Positions 43,742 through 53,700 of a stretch of 64,000 nt of DNA are shown piece after piece (positions within the stretch are counted from its first letter, which is position 1; the number at the start of each line of letters is the position of its first letter). The stretch comes from Christensenella sp. UBA6880 (GTDB taxonomy: Bacteria; Bacillota; Clostridia; Christensenellales; CAG-917). Location: positions 36,256-100,255 of the forward strand of contig DKCG01000032.1 of NCBI GenBank assembly GCA_002449145.1, read 5' to 3'. Made by a program: the position numbers and the translations under genes. Under the pieces are notes generated by a model. It did not search any database. It saw only the letters and a program-made list of their open reading frames with translations, and was not told where the DNA came from.

Positions 43742-44158
43742 TCATAATTTGTCGCGTTTCTTTTCAGAGCCTTCTTCAACTCTTCGTTCAATCTCTTTTT
43801 CCAGTTCGCGGTAGTTTATAATCCATATTCTCCCGTGCAGAAACTTAGATACGTTATCCGATGCTGTGCATCTGTCGATGGTATGCTTATCGACAGCATA
43901 TTTATGTGTCCGATTAAAACGAATCAGTGAGTCGTGTTTATTCCTTAGAAGCGGCATTTCACACTTAACATGTTCGCCCTGCGGGTTTATTTTGCTCATA
44001 AAATCGTCAAAGTTTATAAGCCAAGCAGTATCGTGAACATAGTATTCGACACCGCTTTGTTCTGCAAACCGTCGCAAATTAGGGCGTCTGATAATTGTGT
44101 TTTTGTCGGCTTGTTTGAATAGTTTTGCTATATATCCGCTTGTTACTAACTTACTCAT
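43742..44158 (-). CDS. Duplicated excisionase-like DNA-binding protein
   Basis: A 138-residue protein. Two similar halves each end in a WxINxxxL motif (HDTAWLINFDDFMSKI and HGRIWIINYRELEKEI), like helix-turn-helix excisionases. ATG 44158 is preferred (weak AAAGGCAGG upstream). It overlaps the next gene by 8 bases. Probably controls excision or transcription of the element. Confidence 0.65.
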   Translation of the reverse strand: MSKLVTSGYIAKLFKQADKNTIIRRPNLRRFAEQSGVEYYVHDTAWLINFDDFMSKINPQGEHVKCEMPLLRNKHDSLIRFNRTHKYAVDKHTIDRCTASDNVSKFLHGRIWIINYRELEKEIERRVEEGSEKKRDKL

Positions 44159-44351
44159 TTTTGCCTGCCTTTGTGAAGTAGTTGTAGAGTTCGTCAATAT
44201 TGATAAGCCAAGCATCGCCAAACTTAATTGACGTTATAGCACCTTGTTTTATCATACACTGAACGGTACGCCATTTTAATGCGGTTTTTGGATCGCGTTT
44301 CTTCATTTCTGCGAGAACGTCGTTTATTCTTCTTAATCGTGGTATGTACAT
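44151..44351 (-). CDS. Small excisionase-like protein
   Basis: A 66-residue protein with GAGGAG upstream of ATG. The N-terminus IPRLRRINDVLAEM and the C-terminal IKFGDAWLINIDELYNYF match small MerR/Xis-type DNA-binding proteins encoded beside tyrosine integrases. It sits directly after the truncated integrase and is related to the 138-residue protein and the protein at 47340-47645. Confidence 0.75.
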   Translation of the reverse strand: MYIPRLRRINDVLAEMKKRDPKTALKWRTVQCMIKQGAITSIKFGDAWLINIDELYNYFTKAGKNE

Positions 44352-44353
44352 TT

Positions 44354-44885
44354 TTACTCCTCACTTTCTATCAGATTGATTGCGTTTACAACCTTTTCTT
44401 GCGTATCGGGTATGAAGTGACTGTAAACCTGTAGCGTAATGCTTGAGTCGCTATGTCCCATATACTTACTTACCGTCTGAATGGGAACGTTTTTTGATAG
44501 CAACATACTGCAATAAGTATGTCGAAGTCCGTGGCAAGTAACGGCTTTGAAACCGTTCCTTTCCTCGAATTTTTTAAGCCATGTGCCTATATGATGAACG
44601 GACTCCGGTTCTCGCATAATGTTTACTGCAAGATAATAGTTGTCCAATTTGTTGTCAAAGTTGTCGTCTGCCAAGCGAAACCAATCCATATATACTTTCA
44701 AATCGGCAATAAGTCCGTTTGAAAGCGGAATATCTCTCTCGGAAGTCTTTGTTTTCGGACACTTTTCGTAAGTGCCGAGCCTTTTTGAATACAGTCTGTT
44801 GCGTTTGATGTGAACCAATTTCTTTTCAAAATCAATGTCGCTCCAACGCAAACCGTGTAATTCAGCGTTTCTTAGAATAAACTTT
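44354..44885 (-). pseudogene. Tyrosine integrase, C-terminal remnant
   Basis: Only the catalytic domain remains, about 175 residues. The first catalytic arginine is in LRNAELHGLRWSDID; the HxxR box is CHGLRHTYCSMLL, followed by MGHSDSSITLQVYSHF with the nucleophile tyrosine. The N-terminal ~200 residues (arm and core-binding domains) are missing. At about 44885 the homology stops and a DUF4143 remnant begins on the other strand. It cannot be functional as is. Confidence 0.85.
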
Positions 44886-45194
44886 GGCCCTGTACTTGAG
44901 AACATTGTATATAATTACGCAAGATCGCTCGATTATTCTGTGAGTGTAGGGAGATTCGGTAAATTTGAGTGTGATTTCATTGTACGCGGAACGGATATGC
45001 AATATGCCTATATTCAGGTTGCGTATACTATCGCTTTAAGCAAGGAAACGGAAGATCGCGAATATCGCCCACTTGAATCTATAAAGGATAATTATCCGAG
45101 ATATGTTATTACGACCGATTATCTCTTGCAACAACGCAACGGGATAAAGCACGTTAATCTAATGGACTTTATGAGTAAAAATGAAAGGTTTTAA
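44886..45194 (+). pseudogene. DUF4143 ATPase, C-terminal remnant
   Basis: About 100 residues match the end of AAA/DUF4143 ATPases (LENIVYNYARSLDYSVSVG, ECDFIVRG, YIQVAYTIALSKETEDRE, NGIKHVNLMDFM). The ATPase domain is gone. It joins the integrase remnant head to head, marking a deletion junction. From 45195 to 45415 nothing is seen. Confidence 0.8.
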
Positions 45195-45415
45195 GTGCTA
45201 TTTTTCGCGGTGGTTGCTATTGTCGCTGACTTGTGCTACAACAGCAACAACGAAAGGTAATAAAATATGGAATTTACAATAAACCTGCGTATTATCCTAA
45301 AATTCGATAAAAGCAAAACTGCGTATTATCTGTAAAACATAAGAATCACTATCCATAAGTTTGTTTATCTTTGAAATTGCTCCACCTAAAAATCAAAAAA
45401 TAGCCGAACAGTTGT

Positions 45416-45443
45416 TGACAAATAAGGTATAAAACTGTATAAT
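45416..45443 (+). promoter_or_regulatory. Promoter for abiE
   Basis: TTGACA at 45416-45421 and TATAAT at 45438-45443 with a 16-base spacer, 35 bases before the antitoxin start. Confidence 0.75.
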
Positions 45444-45478
45444 TTAAGAGCAAACGGAATATAATATAGTGAGGAAAT

Positions 45479-46105
45479 ATGGAACTTGTTAATTGCTTAA
45501 AAACTCAATATGGAGAAAACACTCCTATCTTTTTTGAAGATATAGCTAATGTTTGCTCCGGATATACAAGAGGACGTGTATATCAACTTATTGATGCCGC
45601 TATGAATAGCGGCCTTTTGGCTAAAGCTGGATACGATTGTTATTATGTTCCTACAACAACTCCGTTTGGAAAGTCTTTGCTAAATCCTCGAAAGATAATT
45701 GAGAAGAAATATATTTCAAATAACGGCAAAGTGTACGGTTTTTATACCGGTATATCATTGCTTAATAGTTTCGGCATAACGACTCAAATGCCGAACGTTA
45801 TTGAAGTTTTTACAAACAACGAAGCCACAAAATCAAGACGTGTAACGATAAACAATCAAACGATTATAGTCAAAAGGGCGCGCACTACAATAAATAGCGC
45901 AAACTACAAAGAGATGATGCTTTTGGAATTGTTCAACCTTGCGGATGCTCGTTCTATTGATGTACAAGCAACACAAAAAATCGTTGATTATATGAAAAAG
46001 AACAATATATCAATTCAAGGTATTATGAAATACGCAGAATTCGTTCCTGCGAGAGCTATAAAAAATTTTATGAGTAGCGAGGTGCAAAATGCTTTTGCAT
46101 ACTGA
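45479..46105 (+). CDS. AbiEi-type antitoxin
   Basis: A 208-residue protein. The N-terminal winged helix (EDIANVCSGYTRGRVYQLIDAAM) is the DNA-binding, autorepressing part of type IV AbiEi antitoxins; the C-terminal half is the antitoxin domain. GTGAGGAAAT precedes ATG. It overlaps the toxin gene by 17 bases. Base composition is more AT-rich than the neighbouring housekeeping genes, consistent with acquisition. Confidence 0.88.
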   Translation: MELVNCLKTQYGENTPIFFEDIANVCSGYTRGRVYQLIDAAMNSGLLAKAGYDCYYVPTTTPFGKSLLNPRKIIEKKYISNNGKVYGFYTGISLLNSFGITTQMPNVIEVFTNNEATKSRRVTINNQTIIVKRARTTINSANYKEMMLLELFNLADARSIDVQATQKIVDYMKKNNISIQGIMKYAEFVPARAIKNFMSSEVQNAFAY

Positions 46106-46991
46106 CAAAAACCTATTTGAACAAACGATTTTTCAAGTTGCTCAAAGGAGCGGAATTGAATCGGGAATTATAGAGAAAGACTATTATGTTTCATTATTAC
46201 TCAAAGAATTGAGTCAAACGCTGCCGTCTATGATATTCAAAGGCGGAACGTCTTTGTCTAAATGCCATAAAGTAATAAAAAGATTTTCTGAGGACATCGA
46301 TATTACTTTGGATGAAAATCATTTGTCGCAAGGTAATCGCAAGAGCGTAAAAACGGCGATTGTAAATGCATGCGAAAAGTTGGGATTCTCTATATCGAAT
46401 ATTGATGACATAAAAAGTAGAATGGAGTTCAACCATTACAAGATAGAGTATTCGGGCTTGTTTATGATTGACGGGCTAAAACCCGATATAGAAATAGACA
46501 CGATTTTTTCAATTCGTTCCTTTCCGTATGAGCAAAAATTGGCTACAAGTATAATCTACGATTATCTAAACGAAACGGGGTTAGATGAATTTATCAATAC
46601 CTATGAACTTTTGCCGTACCCTGTAAATACCCAGTCTATCGACAGAACGTTTGTTGATAAAGTGTTTGCTTTGTGCGACTACTATTTGGAAGGGAAAACA
46701 AAAGAAAGATCGAGACATCTATATGATATTTATAAACTCTATCCTTTGTTGTCGGATTTTGATAAAATAAAAGAGTTGGCAAAAGAAACAAGAGTCGCAA
46801 GAATAAATAGTCCGTTTTGCGAATCAGCAACATCATCAAAAACGATTAACGAACTTCTTCAAGAGATACTTGATAAAGAATACTATCGAATTGATTATAA
46901 AGAAAATACCTTTATATTGGTATACGATAATATTCCATATGAAGAAGCAATATCTGTTATTCCCCAAATAATAGAAAAGAAAATCTTTTAA
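46089..46991 (+). CDS. AbiEii-type nucleotidyltransferase toxin
   Basis: A 300-residue toxin. The nucleotidyltransferase motifs are GGTSLSK at 52-58 and RFSEDIDI at 65-72, with DYYV at 31-34 and a conserved R near 217. AbiEii toxins add nucleotides to tRNA 3' ends and block growth during phage infection; AbiEi neutralises them. The pair is complete and is the only clear cargo in this element. Confidence 0.92.
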   Translation: MLLHTDKNLFEQTIFQVAQRSGIESGIIEKDYYVSLLLKELSQTLPSMIFKGGTSLSKCHKVIKRFSEDIDITLDENHLSQGNRKSVKTAIVNACEKLGFSISNIDDIKSRMEFNHYKIEYSGLFMIDGLKPDIEIDTIFSIRSFPYEQKLATSIIYDYLNETGLDEFINTYELLPYPVNTQSIDRTFVDKVFALCDYYLEGKTKERSRHLYDIYKLYPLLSDFDKIKELAKETRVARINSPFCESATSSKTINELLQEILDKEYYRIDYKENTFILVYDNIPYEEAISVIPQIIEKKIF

Positions 46992-47286
46992 TTATAAAGA
47001 CAGGAATTGTTGTGTTGCAAATGAAAGATTTTTGCTTGATAAATCATTTATGACTTGATATCATAACAAACGGAAATAGAGCAAAATCTCGCATTAATTT
47101 TTCTGAAAAGAGCTCGGAAAACTGGTATTGTTTTTGGTATTATTTTAGTTTGAAAATTATTTTGAAATCTAAAATTTACCGAAAAAACGAACAAAATTAG
47201 CGGTTTTAGACGAAAAATATTGCCTAAAATGGCTAAAAACGTGCGGAAATCGCTTATTTTAATAGGATTTTGAGAATTTTTCAAAA

Positions 47287-47331
47287 CTCCTAAGCGGAAC
47301 GCCGTTGGTTCGACTCCAATCAGGCAGGCCA
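47287..47331 (+). pseudogene. 3' half of the split tRNA-Arg(CCT), copy B (attR)
   Basis: CTCCTAAG GCGGA anticodon stem, a T arm GTTGGTTCGACTCCAAT and CAGGCAG acceptor with GCCA. It pairs perfectly with CTGCCTG at 43321. GGTATTGTTTTTGGTAT arm-like repeats lie at 47123-47146. From 46992 to 47286 nothing else is seen. Confidence 0.9.
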
Positions 47332-47334
47332 GCC

Positions 47335-47371
47335 GTCAGTCACTTTTTTCGTGGAGTGGCTGACTTTTTTA
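47335..47371 (+). terminator. Terminator of the original tRNA-Arg(CCT)
   Basis: GTCAGTCAC...GTGGCTGAC (with one T·G pair) followed by TTTTTT, just after the tRNA 3' half. Confidence 0.8.
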
Positions 47372-47645
47372 TGCCTAAACACTGCATATATTTTTTCCAC
47401 ATTTTGCTTTCGCGACGGTTTATTTTCTTGAGGTGTGGCAAAAGTTGGTCGTAGTTTACAATCCACTTGTTGCCGAACTTATACTTAAATACCGTCGTGT
47501 CCGTTTTCAAAAAATCACGTATTTCATCGGCGTGTATAAAACGGTCGCCTGTCTTTCGGTGTTTGTTCCACTCTCTCGCACAATCTTTAATGTTCCTTAA
47601 CTTAGGTATCTTGTATTCGTGTTCCTGCAAATCATATTGCAACAC
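47340..47645 (-). CDS. Excisionase-like protein, probably remnant
   Basis: A 101-residue frame starting with GTG and no good SD. YKIPKLRNIKDCAREWN and YKFGNKWIVNYDQLLPHL match the small excisionase-like protein at 44151-44351, so it belonged to a related mobile element. Its stop lies in the tRNA terminator. It is outside the tRNA-split segment. Confidence 0.55.
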   Translation of the reverse strand: MLQYDLQEHEYKIPKLRNIKDCAREWNKHRKTGDRFIHADEIRDFLKTDTTVFKYKFGNKWIVNYDQLLPHLKKINRRESKMWKKYMQCLGIKKSATPRKK

Positions 47646-47674
47646 AAACGTGAATTATCAAATAAACCAAAAAG

Positions 47675-47704
47675 AAAAACGACTTTCACTTGAAAGCCGT
47701 TTTT
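47675..47704. terminator. Bidirectional terminator
   Basis: AAAAACGACTTTC-actt-GAAAGCCGTTTTT: strong stem with one mismatch, T-rich on both sides, after the giant lipoprotein gene. Confidence 0.8.
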
Positions 47705-47727
47705 CATATCTCGCACAATCTGCGTTA

Positions 47728-50700
47728 TTACAGCGTATAAGTCGTGCCTTTTGTCATGCTCGTACCATCTGCAAGACGAGCCGCCTCTGTGACTTTGTAT
47801 CTATTGGAATTATTGTGTTCGTATGCAGTTACAGAAAGTGTGCTAGTCACTTTTGCAGTTCCGCCTTTTCCTGTGCCTTGTACAATACCGCCGAATGCCG
47901 TTGCCTCAAACGTTCCGCCGTCAATTATAAGTGTTGCAGCCTTGCCTTTTGATACGGGATATACTCTAATACTATTTGTGTCTGTAAAATTACTATATAC
48001 AATCAAGTTACCCGTGGAAGAAAGTTTGCCGTTTGTTCTTACAGTTATAATTGCGCCTGGCATTATTTTGTATTTATAGCCTGCATTGAGTGTAGTAGCC
48101 GTAGTTCCATTGCCTATACTTATATTATAAGTCCAAGGGATAGGGAAGTATGTCTTACTCATACTTGCAGTTATACCCTGTACTTCCATATCAAGAGATC
48201 CCATCGTAGCCGTTCCAACGAAAGTGAGAGTTGTTACCTCAGTTGACGCATTATACGATTTATCAATATACCCTCCGTTTGTTATTTGTAATATACCGCT
48301 TGATGAGATTGCGTCAATTGTTGTGGTATTGTGTTTATCACTTGCCCACAAATCTGCATATCCCGTGAGCTTTGAGCCAGAATAGTATCGGCTGTTGCAT
48401 TGGATATTTGGCATTTCGTATTCACTAAAAGGAGCAACACGATTTGTCCAACTATCAATCAACATAGCCGCATCCCATGCTTTATAGACGGTGTAAGATC
48501 CGCCCTTGAAGTCGCGCACCACAAACGGGCTATACACGTTGCCGCCATTAAACGTTGCCTGACCGCTGCCGTTTACAAGACCGCGAACATCAAATTTGCC
48601 GCTGTTCAATACAATGTTGCCATTGTTTACAATCTTGCTATAAGCACCCGAAGTGTGTCCCTCAAATGGTAGTGTCGTGCTACCGAGACGTCCCGCAACG
48701 ATAATATTGCCGCCACCAATCGTAATAGTAATACCGTTGTTTATTGTAAGTGTGTAATCTGCTCCAACCGAGTTCCAAGCATAACTTGCTGTTGTCATTG
48801 GTGATTCGCCGCTTACTACGTAATCGTTATCAACAGATACAGAACCTGCCGTCTTTGAGTAATTTGCAGTTTTAAGACCGACAATTAGAGTTACACCACT
48901 CGGGACTGTAACAGATTTGGATATAAACGCATTGCCGACGAGATATACGGTTTTTCCTGACGTTGCTTTTGCAAGTGCGCCTTCAACTGTGTAATATTCA
49001 CTATTGAGTTGCGCTGCATATACGCTGAAGGGAATATCGATATATGCCGCATTGTAGTTGGTCGTTTCGCTTGCGCTCACACGCACGGTGTAGATGCCGC
49101 CGTCAATCATTTGCGTTTTGCCCGTCGGAGCAATGAGGGAATAAGAGAACGTCGGATCCCAACCTTGCACGCCACGCACAAGGCTTGCCACGCTCACACC
49201 CTCGGGGCTTGCCGTACCCGCGATTATACCTGCATAGTCGATTGCAGAGCCTGTCCATCTTGCGCCAAATTCGCCGTCAAAATGGAATTGAGCGTTGACT
49301 TTTGCAAGCGTTATTTTGATTACCACACCCGTATAAACGTTGTAGTTGGTCTTGTCTTTGCAGTACCTTGCGGAATAACCCGCGTCGTTCTTGTCGCATG
49401 TCACAAGTTTGTTTGCATCCACCCACTCAAAGCCCGTACCCATGAGGGAATATGCGGCAAGCGTTTTGCCGTATTCGTACGTGCCTGTGAGATTGACGTT
49501 TGCAAGCGCCGCATCCACTTGTTCCTTGGTGTAGTTTGCCTTGTTCACGACAAGCGTTTGCGCATTGCCGTAATTTACGCTGTAGTTGTCAAGTTCTTCG
49601 CACACCACGTTGAAGGTGTATTTGGTGACGTTTGCGTCCGCACCCTTCGTGTAGTTGGTTGTGAATGTCGCTTTGCCATCGAGCAAACTCTTGTCGTCGC
49701 CGTTCACAAATCCGTATACTTCGTATGCAAAGTCCGTAGGAACGTCGTCTCCGTACGTGATTGCGTCGTGCGCAACCGCATTAAGGTTGAGAGTTGCTTT
49801 GTTGACGATAAGTTTTGAATTGACGTATGCGATGTCATAGTTATCCAAGACGAATTTTACTATCGTCACGTCAAACGTACCTGCACGTTTTGCGCTGTTA
49901 TAATCGCATGCATATGCGTTCGGGAATTCAAAGTCTGCAGCCGTTTCGCTGTATGCAAATCCCGAGTAAGCAAATTCGTAACTCGGCATAGCCTCGCCGT
50001 ACGTAATGGTCTGCGTTCTGCTCAAACTGACGGTTAAAGTGGCTTTTGTGATAGCCACAACACCGCTTTGTGCTGTTATGTCGTAATTTCTGTTTGTTTC
50101 GTCAAGGCTGTCGAATGTCGGCGTTACGGTGTAATTTCCGACGTTCTTTTGGTCAAAATCAAAATATGCTGCGAGCGTATCGTTGTCGTAAAGCGTTCCG
50201 CTTACAATCTCGTACGCGAGGTTGATTTCTTGCCCGTATATGGACGTCACGTTTTTTGTCTTGACTGCAATCGGTCGAGGCAATACTACAACGCTGATGT
50301 CGCAATCCACCACTTCATAGTTGCACAAGGCGAAATTATTATCCTTTGCGCTTGCGTTTACAGCGTAACTTCCGACGCCGCAACCCACGCTATACACGTG
50401 CGAGAAAACGATATACTGTCTTGCGCTCTCGTATTCGTTGCCGTTGTCGTCAACTATCTTATAACTGTCAAACGCACCGACTTCCTTGCCGTATACGACG
50501 GTGTATTTGCTGTTTTCGTTCTGCACGAGTTTGACTTGCCTTGCGCTTACAATCAAGTCTGCGCCGTTCCAATGGCAATTGTAGTTGCCGCCGTTGTACG
50601 TAAGGTTTGCACAGACGTTGTAACTGCCAACGTGTTCTGCGTCGTAGTTGCTTACGTAGATTTCAACCGTCACGAGCTTTTCATCGCCGTTGAAGAAACC

Positions 50701-53700
50701 TTGCGCCGTGTATGCCGTTTGGTCGATATTAAGAGCGTCGCCAAACGTCATCGTTTGATTTCGGAGGTTGATATATGCGTTTGCTTTGTCGATTTTTACG
50801 GTGTAACTGTCCTCGTACGTTATGGGATTGACAATACCCTCAATCGTTTTGCTGAGTTTGTAGTACACCGTATATGTGCCTGCGTTTGAGAAGGAGGGTG
50901 CAACCACGCCCCAGTTTTGATTGTCAACGCTATACGTGATGCTTGCGCCTTCTTCTATGTTTTTCACTTGCACGCAATGAGCCGTGCCGTCATACGAGAA
51001 CGTCGTAAGCGAGTTCACGTTATGATCGATGGATATCTCGGCAATCTCTATATTGATGGTGAAGTAGGAGTAGGATATCGTGTAGTATTCCGTTACGTCA
51101 TCGCCGTTTTTGTTTGTGACCTTAAAGCCGTTCATGACGAACAATGCCTCAAAATCTTCTTGCTTGTCGTTATCTTCAAACGTATAAACGCCCACTTTGT
51201 CCGTAATGGTGCTAATCGTGCCTTCGATAACGTCGCCGTTGTAGAGCGGTGTCGCTGCGCTTGCGATGTCGAACGTTGCCACTTCACCCACTTTATATGC
51301 AAATTTATTTGTCATCGAAAGGGTGAACGGACGTGCGGTAACCTTGATTTCTGCCGACGTCACGGTAAATTCATAGTTTTCCTTCAAGTAGTCTGTTGTC
51401 GGAACTGCACGAAGTTCGAAACTTCCGATCATGCCGGGAGTGTATACCTCTTCGGGATCCGTGCCGAATCTGCCGCGCACAAGCGAGAACGAGTAGTTGT
51501 CCTTATCCGATACGGTGAGCCGTTTCTCAATAGGAGCGTCCAAACCGTTTTTATCGTCGATGCTCAAAATCATATTGTTTTTGGCAAAATAGTTGCTTGT
51601 ATCTTTACCATAGAGCAAACGGGTTTGTCCTGCAGAATCCAATTTCAATATAGTCGGTCTCTTCGTGATTTCGATTATTCCGCTTTCCGCCGTTACGGCG
51701 TAGTTGCCGTTGCCGCTTGTTGCGGATATCTCCGTCTGTCCGACGAGCGTGTAATTACCGTTTTCGGCAGAGTAGTCGCTTTGACATACCACAACTTCGT
51801 TTACGTCGTCGCCTTCAACGATAGAGCCACCCGTGATAGTGAACGTGCATTTGCCGAGCTTTTCGCCGTAAATCACGGTTATATTGTTCATTTTGACGGA
51901 AATTTCACGCATTGTCACCGTGACTTGCGCCTTAACCGCGCTGTTGTCTGCGAGAGTGTAGTTCCCGTCGTTGTTCTTGAGTGCGCAATTGACGTAATAT
52001 TCGCCGCCTACCACGTGCCTGTTGTCCGCCGCATAGTCTGTCGTGAGTGCGATGATGTCTGCAATATCGTCTGCGCTATAAAGCCCGCTTACCGTTACGA
52101 GGTCGTTAATGTCGAGTGCAAGAGTCTCGCCGTACGTGACGGATACGGGCTTAACCGTAACGCTCAATGCAACTTTATTGACGGTGAGCGTTGCGCTGTT
52201 CATTGTGAAATCGAAGTTTTGCGTTGCGTCGCTGCGCGTCTCGCTCTTCGCGCCGATTGTGAGTACGATCGGGTACGAGCCGACAGGGTTACCGACCTCG
52301 TACGCGCACGCGAGCGTGTACGACAATAAATTATAGTCGTTGCCGCTTACGCTATACAAAGTCTTGTCAAAGCTGAATGCCTCGCCATACACGGTTTCTT
52401 GATTCTTAATCGTGATGTCGAGCTTTACCTTGTTGATTGTAACGACGTAACTGCCGCTTACGCTCTTATAATTTTTGCGTGACACCGTGTAGTAAACGGT
52501 ATATTCGCCTGCGTCGGTGAAGTGCGGTTGCGCGGCGGTGTATTCGCCGTCTTGCTCGAGCGAGTACGTAACGTCAAAGTTGTAACTCTTGACTGCCTCG
52601 CCGTGGCTTTGATTGTCAAACGTAAACGTATTCTCTTCGCTTGTAGGAACGGTGTAATCGTCGCTATTTATCGTCGCAAGCGAGATTGATGCGGTGGCGG
52701 TGAAGGTTACGTTATAATTTGCCGCAACGTTCTTTCCCTCTTCGTCCACGATTGTGAGCGTGCTTGTAATCATGTTATCCGCAAGACTGTATTCGCCCAC
52801 GCCGCTCGCCGACGTTTTGAGGACAAGTTTCAATACGTGTCCGTTAAGCACGCCGTCAAAACTTTCGTTACAGTACGTTTTTGATAGCGTCGAGCCGTCG
52901 TATTTTTTGCCGAATGCAAGCGCGCTCTTTGCCGTCACGTCTTTCTTGCCAACGACAATCTTGCTTTGCACAAAGCTCACGTCGTATTTGTCCGATTCAA
53001 AACCGCTTGCGCTTATAGTATATTCGCCAACGCCCGATGCCTGCGTATAAGCGGTATCCCATTGCAAGTTCGCAGTGTCGATTGCGCTTTGGTCGTCGTC
53101 ATACTTAAATCCCGTATATTGAACGCTCAAAACAGGCAAATTATCACCGTAAGTGATGTTTATCTGTGCAATTGTCGCACTTAAAGTGGCTTTTTTCACG
53201 GTTACGGTCACAAACGAGCTCTTTGCGTTGCTCGTTTGAGTGCCGTCGGATGCGGTTACGGAGCATCTGATAACATGCTCGCCCGCGCCGAGTTTATCGA
53301 TATTCGCGCTTTCGCCTTTTGCGATGCTCACGCCGTTTTCAAACCACTCGTAAGTATAAGCGATACCCTCGATTTTCTCGGATATCGAGGCGGTGAGGTT
53401 TGCCTTCTCGCCGTACGTGATTTCAAAGTCTTTATTTACGGTCGGCTGTTGCGGAGCGTCAATAGTCCACTTTGCATAGTATGTCTTGTCGCCGCTAAAC
53501 GTCGTTTCGGCAGTCGCTTGATTGCATTTCTCGTCGTACCAACCTGCAAACTTATATCCGTTCTTAGTCGGGTTCTCGTTGTCGCTCGGCAATGTTATCT
53601 TGTCGCCGAATGTTCCGGTTGCGGTTTTGATGACGTTCTCGCCGTCTGTAAATTTGACGGTGCATTCGATTTTTGACACTTCCGCATACACGTAAGCGTC

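Noticed and set aside
50917..52329. Long (470-residue) antisense frame
   Set aside because: It is the shadow of the giant lipoprotein, Cys/Val/Arg-rich with no domain.
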